From: Aeromicrobium sp. A1-2
GTDB taxonomy: Bacteria; Actinomycetota; Actinomycetes; Propionibacteriales; Nocardioidaceae
NCBI RefSeq assembly: GCF_003443875.1
Contig: NZ_CP027482.1
Span: forward strand, 868,001 to 932,000
Direction of reading: 5' to 3'
Length of the DNA: 64,000 nt
Shown: positions 1-7,831 of the stretch, one piece after another
Position numbering within the stretch: position 1 is the first letter of the stretch
Layout: each line of letters opens with the position of its first letter
The notes under the pieces: model-generated
Databases searched by the model: none
Told to the model about the DNA's origin: nothing
Seen by the model: the letters and a program-made list of their open reading frames with translations, nothing else
Program-made: the position numbers and the translations under genes

Positions 1-634
1 TCGACACGGCGCCGACACCGCACAACAGGAACAGGATGGCGAGCTGGAGGCTGCGGTAGGTGACCAGCAGGATCACGAACACGATCAGCAGGGCAGCGAG
101 AAGCAGAATGCCGTCGATGCCGGAGAAGGCTTCCGCCTGATCGGCCCCCAGCGCTGCCGGGCCGGCGATGCGCACCTCGAGGCCGCCGGAGCCCCGGGTC
201 GCGTGCTTCATCTCATCGACGATGCCGGGAAGCTTGTCCCAGCCGTCGTTGCCCATGTTGATCGTGGCGATCACCTGGGCGGCCTGGCCGTCCTGTGACG
301 GGATCGGCTCGGCGGTGACGTCGGTGACCCCAGTGACCTTCGCGATCTTGGCGGCGTCGCTCCTGGCCGTGGCGAGGTCGGCCGGGGTCAGGCCTGTGTC
401 GCGCACGAAGAGCACGACCGCCGGAATGGCGTCAGGGTCGGAGAACTGCGCCGACTTCTGGATGACCTTGGTCGACTCGGCATCACCCGGTAACCACGAC
501 GCGATGTCGTTCTCCTGCACGCTGGTCAGCTTGGCGCCGAGCGAACCGGCCCCCAGGATGATGACGAGCGACAGGACCAGGACGATCCACTTGGCCCAGT
601 GATGGGTGACCCAGCCCGCAATGCTGCGATTCAT
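1..634 (-). CDS. MMPL/RND family transporter, N-terminal part (runs off window)
   Basis: Only the first 211 codons are inside the window. The visible part has a short basic start, a hydrophobic helix at about residues 14-34, a soluble porter-type domain containing SWLPGDAEST and VVLFVRDTGLT, and the start of a second helical bundle from about residue 170. This is the N-terminal layout of MMPL exporters, which move lipids or drugs across the membrane using the proton gradient. The ATG at 634 follows AGGAG with a four-base spacer, so this start is well supported. The gene is divergent from folC. The substrate cannot be read from this fragment. Confidence 0.88.
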   Translation of the reverse strand, partial: MNRSIAGWVTHHWAKWIVLVLSLVIILGAGSLGAKLTSVQENDIASWLPGDAESTKVIQKSAQFSDPDAIPAVVLFVRDTGLTPADLATARSDAAKIAKVTGVTDVTAEPIPSQDGQAAQVIATINMGNDGWDKLPGIVDEMKHATRGSGGLEVRIAGPAALGADQAEAFSGIDGILLLAALLIVFVILLVTYRSLQLAILFLLCGVGAVS

Positions 635-872
635 GATTCTCCTGAGATTTCTGTGGTCCTGGGACGACCGGTTCGTGGACCGATCTGTCGATCGTCGCAC
701 CGGTGACCGACACAATTGGCCCGCCTTGGCAGCACGAACGCCATGCCATGTGTTCCAGTTAGGAATACTTCCGCTCTGGCGCCTTCGCCGTCAAGTCTTT
801 CGGGCAGAGGAGTGCAAGGTGCAGGGGTGGCGACCCTGAGACGCCCCCGACTTGCTGCGACAATGGGTCGTG

Positions 873-2210
873 ATGACACCCACGTACGCGGAGGTCGAGC
901 GCGCGCTCCTCGGCCGGTGGCCCGAGACCCGTCTTGAGCCGTCCCTCGACCGGATAGCTGCCCTGTGCCGACTGCTCGGTGACCCACAGCACGCCTATCC
1001 GGTGATCCACCTGACGGGCACCAACGGCAAGACCTCGACGAGCCGCATGATCGATGCGCTGCTCCGCGCACTCGACCTGCGGACCGGTCGGTTCACGAGC
1101 CCGCACCTGCAGTCGATGACCGAGCGGATCTGTCTCGACGGCGAGCCTCTGACCGAGGCGCTGTTCGTGGATGCGTTCGCGGACATCGCTGCGTACGCGC
1201 AGATCGTCGACGACTCGGCGGCCCACCCGCTGTCCTACTTCGAGATGATCACGGCGATGGCGTTCGCGGCATTCGCCGACGCGCCGATCGACGCTGCCGT
1301 CGTGGAGGTCGGGATGGGTGGATCGTGGGACGCGACCAATGTCGCCGACGGGCAGGTCGCGGTCATCACGCCGATCGGCGTCGACCACGAGCGCTATCTC
1401 GGCGATCGCGCCGAGATCATCGCGATCGAGAAGGCCGGAATCATCAAGCCCGGCTCGCACGTCGTGATCGCGCAGCAGGAGGACGCCGTGATGGACGTCC
1501 TGATGCGGCGAGCGGTCGATGTCGGAGCCATTGCATTGCGCGAGGGCGTGGACTTCGGCGTCAACCACCGCACGACAGCGGTCGGCGGCCAGCAGATCGA
1601 CCTGCAGGGTGTGGCGTCGGCGTATTCCGACATCTTCCTACCGCTGCACGGTGCGCACCAGGCTCACAACGCGGCCTACGCGCTCGCCGCCGTCGAGGCT
1701 TTCACCGGTAGCAAGGAGCTCGACCCCGAGCTCGTTCGTGCGGCCTTCGCCCAGGTGACGTCCCCGGGCCGGCTCGAGGTCGTGCGCCGCAGCCCCACGG
1801 TGCTGCTCGACGCCGCGCACAACCCGCACGGCGCGCACGCGACCGTCGAGGCGGTGCAGGACGCGTTCACGTTCAGCCCACTGATCGGTGTCGTCGGTGT
1901 GATGGCCGACAAGGACGTCGAGGAGATGCTGCGTATCTTCGAGCCGGTCATGGCCGAGATCGTGTGCACCCAGAACAGCACTCCCCGGGCGATGCCGGCA
2001 ACCGAGCTGGCTGAGATCGCCGAGGACATCTTCGGCGCCGAGCGGGTCATCATCGCCGACCGGCTCGACGACGCTCTCGAGCAGGCGGTCGCGATGGCCG
2101 ACTCCGCCGAGGGCAACGAGGAAGCCATGGGCAGCGGCGGCGTCCTGGTCGCGGGATCGGTCGTGACGGTCGGCGAAGCGCGGGTGCTCTTCGGAGGTAC
2201 GCCCCAGTGA
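873..2210 (+). CDS. folC: Bifunctional dihydrofolate synthase/folylpolyglutamate synthase
   Basis: Mur-ligase-family enzyme of 445 residues that adds glutamate to dihydropteroate and to folates in the cytoplasm, using ATP. The ATP P-loop TGTNGKTST is at residues 48-56, followed by FTSPHL near 74, EVGMGG near 145, the DHERYLG/EKAGIIKPG region near 171-194 that contains the conserved lysine, and the C-terminal domain motif DAAHNPHGA. A TTG 21 bases upstream and a GTG at 870 are in frame, but ATG 873 matches the usual N-terminus (TYAEVERALLGRWP). The next gene overlaps the stop by four bases, so the two are probably translated together. Confidence 0.96.
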   Translation: MTPTYAEVERALLGRWPETRLEPSLDRIAALCRLLGDPQHAYPVIHLTGTNGKTSTSRMIDALLRALDLRTGRFTSPHLQSMTERICLDGEPLTEALFVDAFADIAAYAQIVDDSAAHPLSYFEMITAMAFAAFADAPIDAAVVEVGMGGSWDATNVADGQVAVITPIGVDHERYLGDRAEIIAIEKAGIIKPGSHVVIAQQEDAVMDVLMRRAVDVGAIALREGVDFGVNHRTTAVGGQQIDLQGVASAYSDIFLPLHGAHQAHNAAYALAAVEAFTGSKELDPELVRAAFAQVTSPGRLEVVRRSPTVLLDAAHNPHGAHATVEAVQDAFTFSPLIGVVGVMADKDVEEMLRIFEPVMAEIVCTQNSTPRAMPATELAEIAEDIFGAERVIIADRLDDALEQAVAMADSAEGNEEAMGSGGVLVAGSVVTVGEARVLFGGTPQ

Positions 2211-2548
2211 GGGGGATGTGCGCCGCGATGCTGACCCTCGAGGCGATCATCCTGGCACTCGCGGTCCCGGTCATGATCTCGGTCGAGGGCGTCAGCACAC
2301 CGCTCGCCCTGACGGCGGGGCTGGGGCTGGCCCTGCTGTGCATCCTGACGGCAGGTGCGCTGCGCAGACCCGGCGTGTACCTCGTCGGACACGCGATCCA
2401 GGTCGGGGCGATCGCGCTCGGGTTCCTCGTGACGATCATGTTCTTCATCGGGGCGATGTTCGCGGCGCTGTGGCTCGGTGCGTTCTTCCTGGGCCGCCGG
2501 ATCGAGGCTGACAAGGCCAGATGGGCTCGAGAGGCCGGCGAGGCCTGA
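2207..2548 (+). CDS. DUF4233 family small membrane protein
   Basis: A 113-residue hydrophobic protein with about four membrane helices (roughly residues 9-25, 33-52, 56-75 and 78-96) and a charged C-terminal tail. It matches the actinobacterial DUF4233 family, which is regularly found directly after folC. The start is a GTG that overlaps the folC stop as GTGA, a pattern of translational coupling. Position between folC and ndk is the conserved arrangement in this phylum. No function is established, and no catalytic motif is visible. Confidence 0.85.
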   Translation: MRGMCAAMLTLEAIILALAVPVMISVEGVSTPLALTAGLGLALLCILTAGALRRPGVYLVGHAIQVGAIALGFLVTIMFFIGAMFAALWLGAFFLGRRIEADKARWAREAGEA

Positions 2549-2596
2549 GCTACTGCTGGTCGGCGGTCTCCTCGACGGTGCTCGGGCCGCCCGCGA

Positions 2597-2602
2597 TAGG
2601 GT
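2597..2602 (+). promoter_or_regulatory. Leaderless -10 box of ndk
   Basis: TAGGGT followed by six bases (CGCGCC) and then the ndk ATG. No Shine-Dalgarno sequence precedes the start. Confidence 0.65.
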
Positions 2603-2608
2603 CGCGCC

Positions 2609-3019
2609 ATGTCCCAACGCACCCTCGTCCTGATCAAGCCCGACGGCGTACGCCGCGGCCTGGTGGGCCAGATCCTGTCCCGATTCGAGTCCAAGGGACT
2701 GCAGATCGTGGCGCTCGAGCATCGCGCGATCGACGCCGCCCAGGCCGATGCGCACTACGCCGAGCACGTCGAGCAGCCGTGGTATCCGCCGCTGCGGGCT
2801 TTCGCGATCTCCGGTCCTCTTGTGGCTCTGGTGCTCGAGGGCGATGAGGCCATCTCGGTCGTCCGGGTGCTCAACGGCGTGACAGACGGACGCCAGGCCG
2901 CGCCGGGCACGATCCGGGGCGACCTGTCCCTGTCCAACCGCGAGAACCTCGTGCATGCCTCGGACTCCGAGGAGTCCTCGGCGCGCGAGATCGCGCTGTG
3001 GTTCCCCGGGCTGTCCTGA
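2609..3019 (+). CDS. ndk: Nucleoside diphosphate kinase
   Basis: Transfers the terminal phosphate between nucleoside triphosphates and diphosphates through a phosphohistidine, balancing cytoplasmic NTP and dNTP pools. The 136-residue length is normal. Visible features are the N-terminal LVLIKPDGVRRG with Lys10, Tyr50, the GVTDGRQAAPGTIRGD nucleotide-binding stretch, and the catalytic His116 in NLVHASDSEESS. The gene appears to be transcribed separately from the folC pair, from a leaderless-type promoter directly upstream. It converges on an unknown gene that ends five bases away. Confidence 0.98.
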   Translation: MSQRTLVLIKPDGVRRGLVGQILSRFESKGLQIVALEHRAIDAAQADAHYAEHVEQPWYPPLRAFAISGPLVALVLEGDEAISVVRVLNGVTDGRQAAPGTIRGDLSLSNRENLVHASDSEESSAREIALWFPGLS

Positions 3020-3024
3020 CCGAC

Positions 3025-3654
3025 TTAGAGCAGTGACTCCGGCCGCAGGTGGTGGGTCACAGCGTGGAAGCGACCCCGGACGTCCTCCGGCAGCCAGATG
3101 ACGTGATTCGACACCGACGCCATGTCGATGTCCTCCTGCAGCGTCACGACGTCGACCGCCTGACGGGGATCGTCTCCGTGGCGGTCCTCGAACTCGACGA
3201 GCGAGACCCGGACGGTGACCCCGAACGGGTTGGGGTTGACCATGCCGACGCCCCAGAACTCCTCTGGGTCGGCGGTCGCCTTCTGCTCGAGGTCGATCAT
3301 GACGGTCTTGATGTCGGCCTCCAGCGCGGGATGGTCGCTCTGCTCCGCCGCTGCCAACTGGACGTCGACGCCGCGCACGTGCCGTGCGCCGATCCCGTCG
3401 AACCGCAGGATGTCGACCAGGGTCCCGCCCGCCGCCAGCAGCGGTCCACCGCCCCGGTGGGAGCCGTTGACGGTCTGTACCGCGACACCGGGCAGCTCAC
3501 GCCCCCAGAGGTCACGTGCGCTGAAGGAGAGCGTCGGCTGGACCGACATCTCGGTGTTGTTCTTGATGGTCAGCAGCTGATCGGGCGAATCATCCGCCGA
3601 CAGCGGAACGTACTCGACCGTGAACGGACCAGGGGGGCGCGCGCGACGTCTCAC
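3025..3654 (-). CDS. Unrecognised conserved-type protein, 209 aa
   Basis: I do not recognise the family. The protein is soluble, rich in Asp, Val and Arg, and has no signal peptide or clear membrane helix. It has segments such as LLTIKNNTEMSVQPTLSF and MVNPNPFGVTVRVSLVEFED that read like beta-strand-rich sequence. The GTG start at 3654 fits a leaderless promoter: TAGGCT lies six bases upstream of it. It is divergent from the radical-SAM gene, with 31 bases between the two starts. Codon use matches the neighbours, so it is very likely a real gene. Confidence 0.75.
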   Translation of the reverse strand: MRRRARPPGPFTVEYVPLSADDSPDQLLTIKNNTEMSVQPTLSFSARDLWGRELPGVAVQTVNGSHRGGGPLLAAGGTLVDILRFDGIGARHVRGVDVQLAAAEQSDHPALEADIKTVMIDLEQKATADPEEFWGVGMVNPNPFGVTVRVSLVEFEDRHGDDPRQAVDVVTLQEDIDMASVSNHVIWLPEDVRGRFHAVTHHLRPESLL

Positions 3655-3660
3655 CCCTCG

Positions 3661-3666
3661 AGCCTA
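3661..3666 (-). promoter_or_regulatory. Leaderless -10 box of the 209-aa gene
   Basis: On the minus strand TAGGCT is followed by six bases and GTG 3654. It lies in the same 31-base intergenic region as the -10 of the divergent radical-SAM gene. Confidence 0.6.
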
Positions 3667-3672
3667 GGACGT

Positions 3673-3678
3673 TACCCT
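3673..3678 (+). promoter_or_regulatory. Leaderless -10 box of the TIGR03960 gene
   Basis: TACCCT followed by seven bases and ATG 3686. There is only a weak purine stretch before the start. Confidence 0.55.
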
Positions 3679-3685
3679 TGAGAGC

Positions 3686-5617
3686 ATGTCCGTCGACTCC
3701 GTCTTTCCTCGCCTCGAACCGCTCCTGCCCTCGATCAGCAAGCCGATCCAGTACGTCGGCGGTGAGCTCAACGCGACGAGCAAGGACTGGGACTCGGCCG
3801 AGGTGCGTTGGGCGTTGATGTATCCCGACGCCTACGAGGTCGGTCTCCCCAACCAGGGTGTCCAGATCCTCTACGAGGTGCTCAACGAGCGCGACTGGAT
3901 CCTCGCCGAGCGGACGTACGCCGTGTTCGCCGACATGGAGAAGGTCATGCGGGACAACGACATCCCGCAGTTCACGGTGGACGCGCACCGCCCGGTCCGG
4001 GCCTTCGACCTGATGGGGCTCTCGTTCTCCACCGAGCTCGGCTACACCAACTTCCTCAACGCGATCGACCTGGCGGGCATGCCTCTGCACGCTGTCGACC
4101 GCGGTGACGACGATCCGATCGTGATTGCCGGAGGTCACTCGGCGTTCAACCCCGAACCGATCGCAGACTTCATTGACGCCGCCGTGCTCGGCGATGGAGA
4201 GGAGATCGTCCTCGCGATCAGCGAGGTCGTGCGCGAGTGGAAGTCCGAAGGGCGACCCGGGGGCCGCGACGAGGTGCTGATGCGGCTGGCCAAGAGCGGC
4301 GGCGTCTACGTCCCCAAGTTCTACGACGTGACCTATCTACCGGACGGTCGGATCCAGCGGATCGTGCCGAACCGGCCGGGTGTGCCGTGGCGGGTCGCCA
4401 AGCACACGCTGATGGACCTCGATGCGTGGCCGTACCCCAAGAACCCGCTCGTCCCGCTCGCGGAGACCGTGCACGAGCGGTTCAGCGTCGAGATCTTCCG
4501 CGGGTGCACGCGCGGCTGCCGGTTCTGCCAGGCCGGCATGATCACCCGCCCCGTGCGGGAGCGCTCGATCGAGGGCATCGGCGCGATGGTCCAGAACGGG
4601 CTCGACAAGACCGGCTTCGAGGAAGTCGGCCTGTTGAGCCTGTCGAGCGCCGACCACACCGAGATCGGCGAGGTCGCCAAGCAGCTCGGCGACCGATATG
4701 AGGGCACCAACACCTCGCTGTCGCTGCCGTCGACCCGCGTCGACGCCTTCAACATCACCTTGGCCAATGAGTTCAGTCGCAACGGCCGACGTTCGGGCCT
4801 GACCTTCGCCCCGGAGGGAGGCAGCGAGCGGTTGCGCAAGGTCATCAACAAGATGGTGACCGAGGAAGACCTGATCCGCACCGTCGCCGCCGCCTACTCC
4901 CACGGCTGGCGCCAGGTCAAGCTGTACTTCATGTGTGGTCTGCCGACCGAGACCGACGAAGACGTCATGCAGATCGGTGAGCTCGCCAAGCGGGTCATCC
5001 AGACCGGCCGCGAGGTCTCGGGGCGGCACGACATCCGTTGCACCGTCTCGATCGGCGGCTTCGTGCCCAAGCCGCACACGCCGTTCCAGTGGGCCTCGCA
5101 GCTCGACCACGAGACGACCGACGACCGCCTGCAGAAGCTGCGGGACTTCGTCCGCGCTGACCGCAAGTACGGCAAGGCAATCGGCTTCCGCTATCACGAT
5201 GGCAAGCCCGGCATCATCGAAGGACTGCTGTCGCGCGGCGATCGCCGGGTCGGCCGGATCATTGAGGCGGTGTGGCGCGACGGTGGACGATTCGATGGGT
5301 GGAGCGAGCACTTCTCGTACGACCGCTGGGCTGAGCAGACCGCCGCTGTGCTGGCCAACGAGCCGGTCGACCTTGACTGGTACACCGTCCGCGAGCGCGA
5401 GTACGCCGAGGTGCTCCCTTGGGACCACCTGGATGCCGGGCTCGACCGGGACTGGCTGTGGGAGGACTGGCAGGACTCGTTGAACCCCGACGGCGCGCTG
5501 GAGGTCGAGGACTGCCGCTGGACGCCGTGCTTCGACTGCGGCGTGTGTCCGCAGATGGACACCGAGATCCAGATCGGCCCCACCGGCAAGACATTGCTGC
5601 CGCTCAGCGTCGTCTAG
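3686..5617 (+). CDS. TIGR03960 family B12-binding-domain radical SAM protein
   Basis: A 643-residue radical SAM enzyme with an N-terminal B12-binding-like region (residues about 30-200) and a radical SAM core. The 4Fe-4S cysteines are in FRGCTRGCRFCQAG (Cys274, 278, 281). A C-terminal extension has further cysteines in CFDCGVCPQM. The family is widespread and is normally encoded next to, or fused with, TIGR03936. That partner gene lies 1.3 kb downstream here, separated by an inverted transporter gene. The pair is thought to act in RNA or protein modification, but the substrate is not established. The ATG is seven bases after a TACCCT -10 box. Confidence 0.92.
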   Translation: MSVDSVFPRLEPLLPSISKPIQYVGGELNATSKDWDSAEVRWALMYPDAYEVGLPNQGVQILYEVLNERDWILAERTYAVFADMEKVMRDNDIPQFTVDAHRPVRAFDLMGLSFSTELGYTNFLNAIDLAGMPLHAVDRGDDDPIVIAGGHSAFNPEPIADFIDAAVLGDGEEIVLAISEVVREWKSEGRPGGRDEVLMRLAKSGGVYVPKFYDVTYLPDGRIQRIVPNRPGVPWRVAKHTLMDLDAWPYPKNPLVPLAETVHERFSVEIFRGCTRGCRFCQAGMITRPVRERSIEGIGAMVQNGLDKTGFEEVGLLSLSSADHTEIGEVAKQLGDRYEGTNTSLSLPSTRVDAFNITLANEFSRNGRRSGLTFAPEGGSERLRKVINKMVTEEDLIRTVAAAYSHGWRQVKLYFMCGLPTETDEDVMQIGELAKRVIQTGREVSGRHDIRCTVSIGGFVPKPHTPFQWASQLDHETTDDRLQKLRDFVRADRKYGKAIGFRYHDGKPGIIEGLLSRGDRRVGRIIEAVWRDGGRFDGWSEHFSYDRWAEQTAAVLANEPVDLDWYTVREREYAEVLPWDHLDAGLDRDWLWEDWQDSLNPDGALEVEDCRWTPCFDCGVCPQMDTEIQIGPTGKTLLPLSVV

Positions 5618-5634
5618 GACCGCAGGGTCGCCGG

Positions 5635-6858
5635 TCAGCTGCTGATCCGGTCGCGGGGCCCGCGACCGAGGGTGTCCTCGAGCATGACGGGCCTCGCGAC
5701 GAACCAGCCGGCAACAGCGATGACCCCGGCGAGGCACATCAGGCCGATGATCGAGGCCGTCCAGGCGCCGGTCGCGTCGTGCAGGATCCCGGCTCCGAGC
5801 GGACCGATCCCCGCGACCAGGTAGCCGGGGCCCTGGGTGAACACCGACAGTGCCGTCGTGCCGGCCGCGGTCCTCGTACGCTTGCCGATCATCGTCAGCG
5901 TCCAGGTGAAGGAACCACCCCCGACGCCCAGCAGGACCGCCCACAGCCACGTCATGGTCGTCGGCGCCAGCAGAACGCCGAGCCAGCCACCGGCGGTCAG
6001 CGCCGCGAATGCCAGGGGCAGCACAGGTCGGTCGCCAATGATCCGCATGAGCCACGGGAGGCCCAGGGTCAGCGGGATCCCCACCCCGCTGAGCAGCCCC
6101 AGCATTGCGCCGGCGTGGGCAGTGCTGAGTCCTGCGTCGGTCAGGATCTCGGGGAACCAGCCGAACTGTGCGTAGGCCCCCGCGGACTGCGCCCCGAACA
6201 ACAGTGCCATCGCCCAGGTCAATGGCGACCGGGCCACTTGTCGCAGGGGGAGTCGGTTCGTGCCCTGCGGGTCGGCACGGATGTCGCTGCGCAGGAATGC
6301 GAACCAGGGGAGCAGGGCGACGAACGCCAGGGCAGCCCACAGCCCCAGGCCCTGGCGCCATCCGCCGAGCGCGTCGGACAGGGGCACCGTCGCGATCGAG
6401 CCGAGCGTCGCTCCTGCCATCAGCGCCGCGCCGTAGAGCGCGCTGACCAGGGCGATGCGATCGGGGAAGTGCACCTTGACCAGCGGTGGAAGGATGATGT
6501 TTCCCATGGCGGCCCCGGCCAGCGCGATTGTGGTGCAAGCCAGGAACAGGGCGGTAGTGTCGGCCATCGCCCGGAGCACCAGGCCGATCGTCAGCATCGC
6601 CAGCACGAGTGCCGCGGTGCGGTGCAGACCCAAGCGCTTGACGACACCGTGCGCCCCGACGCCGAAGACCGCGAAGCACAGAACCGGGATGGCTGTCACG
6701 ATCCCTCCGACGGCCGTCGACATGCCGAGGTCCGAGCGGACCGATCCGAGCACGACCCCCAGACTGCCCACCGCGACTCGCAGGTTGAGCGCCAGCAGCA
6801 CGATCGCGCTACCGACCAGCAGTCTGCCCCCAGAGGACGCGGGGTTGATGGGTGTCAC
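5635..6858 (-). CDS. CynX/NimT-type MFS transporter
   Basis: A 407-residue integral membrane protein with about 12 helices. The beginning, LLALNLRVAVGSLGVVLG, and the overall length fit the CynX/NimT branch of the major facilitator superfamily, which includes cyanate and nitroimidazole transporters. The substrate is not predictable from sequence. The start is a GTG at 6858. It is on the opposite strand between the TIGR03960 and TIGR03936 genes, which are usually adjacent, so it probably inserted or was rearranged into an older operon. It ends 17 bases from the TIGR03960 stop. Confidence 0.88.
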   Translation of the reverse strand: MTPINPASSGGRLLVGSAIVLLALNLRVAVGSLGVVLGSVRSDLGMSTAVGGIVTAIPVLCFAVFGVGAHGVVKRLGLHRTAALVLAMLTIGLVLRAMADTTALFLACTTIALAGAAMGNIILPPLVKVHFPDRIALVSALYGAALMAGATLGSIATVPLSDALGGWRQGLGLWAALAFVALLPWFAFLRSDIRADPQGTNRLPLRQVARSPLTWAMALLFGAQSAGAYAQFGWFPEILTDAGLSTAHAGAMLGLLSGVGIPLTLGLPWLMRIIGDRPVLPLAFAALTAGGWLGVLLAPTTMTWLWAVLLGVGGGSFTWTLTMIGKRTRTAAGTTALSVFTQGPGYLVAGIGPLGAGILHDATGAWTASIIGLMCLAGVIAVAGWFVARPVMLEDTLGRGPRDRISS

Positions 6859-6889
6859 GAGGCACCATTCAACTCTCCGTTGGCACGGG

Positions 6890-6895
6890 TAGCCT
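6890..6895 (+). promoter_or_regulatory. Leaderless -10 box of the TIGR03936 gene
   Basis: TAGCCT followed by six bases and GTG 6902. It lies in the 43-base region shared with the divergent MFS gene. Confidence 0.6.
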
Positions 6896-6901
6896 CATCG
6901 G

Positions 6902-7666
6902 GTGACGACCCTCGAGGGGACACCCAATCCCGAAGCCCCCAATCCGCAGCTGCCGATCGTGCAGAAGATCCGCCTTCGCTACGCCAAACGAGGTCGCCTG
7001 CGCTTCACGAGCCACCGCGACTTCGCCCGGGCGTTCGAGCGGGCCGTGCGGCGCGCCGGTATACCCATCGGCTTCTCGTCGGGTTTCACGCCGCACCCCA
7101 AGATCTCCTACGCCAACGCGTCACCGACTGGAGCCGCCAGCGAGGCGGAGTACCTCGAGATCGGGATGACCCGTCCGTGCGATGCGGACGAGGTCCGTGC
7201 GGCGCTCGATGCAGCCCTGCCGCCCGGTTTGGACATCGTGGACGCCGTCGTGGCGAAACCAGGTGCGCTGGCCGACCGGCTGGAGGCAAGCTCCTGGGAG
7301 ATCGCGTTGCCGGGAGTCGGGGTCGAGCACGCCCAGAGCGCGGTTGAGGCGTTCCTCGCGACCGACGAGGTCCTGATCGAGCGCATGATGAAGCGAGGCT
7401 TGCGCACACTGGACTGTCGGGACGCCGTGCTTGCCCTTTCCGCGCGTTCCGGAGCGACCGCCGCGGGTCCGTGTGCGATACTGGCGGTGGTTGTACGACA
7501 CGACACACCGTCAGTACGACCGGACGACGTTCTCGCCGGACTCCGATCCAGCGGTGGCCTCGAGCTCGAGCAGACGCCCACGGCGACTCGCTTGGCCCAG
7601 GGTCCTCTTGACTCGGAGAACGGCACGGTAGGCGATCCACTTGCCTTCGACCGCGACGCATCCTGA
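6902..7666 (+). CDS. TIGR03936 family radical SAM-associated protein (DUF2344)
   Basis: A 254-residue protein matching the DUF2344/TIGR03936 family by its start: IRLRYAKRGRLRFTSHRD, then GIPIGFSSGFTPHPKISY and ASEAEYLEIGMT. It is the usual partner of TIGR03960 radical SAM proteins and is normally placed just upstream of the rne/rng gene in actinobacteria, as here. It probably cooperates with the TIGR03960 enzyme, but the reaction is unknown. The GTG start is set by the leaderless -10 spacing. The C-terminal third is more variable and carries no recognisable motif. Confidence 0.9.
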   Translation: MTTLEGTPNPEAPNPQLPIVQKIRLRYAKRGRLRFTSHRDFARAFERAVRRAGIPIGFSSGFTPHPKISYANASPTGAASEAEYLEIGMTRPCDADEVRAALDAALPPGLDIVDAVVAKPGALADRLEASSWEIALPGVGVEHAQSAVEAFLATDEVLIERMMKRGLRTLDCRDAVLALSARSGATAAGPCAILAVVVRHDTPSVRPDDVLAGLRSSGGLELEQTPTATRLAQGPLDSENGTVGDPLAFDRDAS

Positions 7667-7831
7667 CCGGGTGCCGACCGCGGCGGCAGGCGGAGAAGCT
7701 GATGTGACAGACCAAGATTCGTCGTCAGTCCCCGGCGCGTGGCGCAGGGGTTGACCGAAGGCTTAGGCCCGCTTGTCGGGCCGCAGACGTGCCCCAGCCG
7801 ATCACGATCGGCCACGGGCGAAGGAGAGCAG

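Noticed and set aside
852..872. An earlier TTG start for folC adding seven residues
   Set aside because: The extra residues do not match family N-termini, and no ribosome site precedes the TTG.
4337..6679. A 780-codon minus-strand frame over the TIGR03960 gene and the MFS gene
   Set aside because: It is out of frame with the MFS gene and antisense to TIGR03960, and the product has no recognisable motif.
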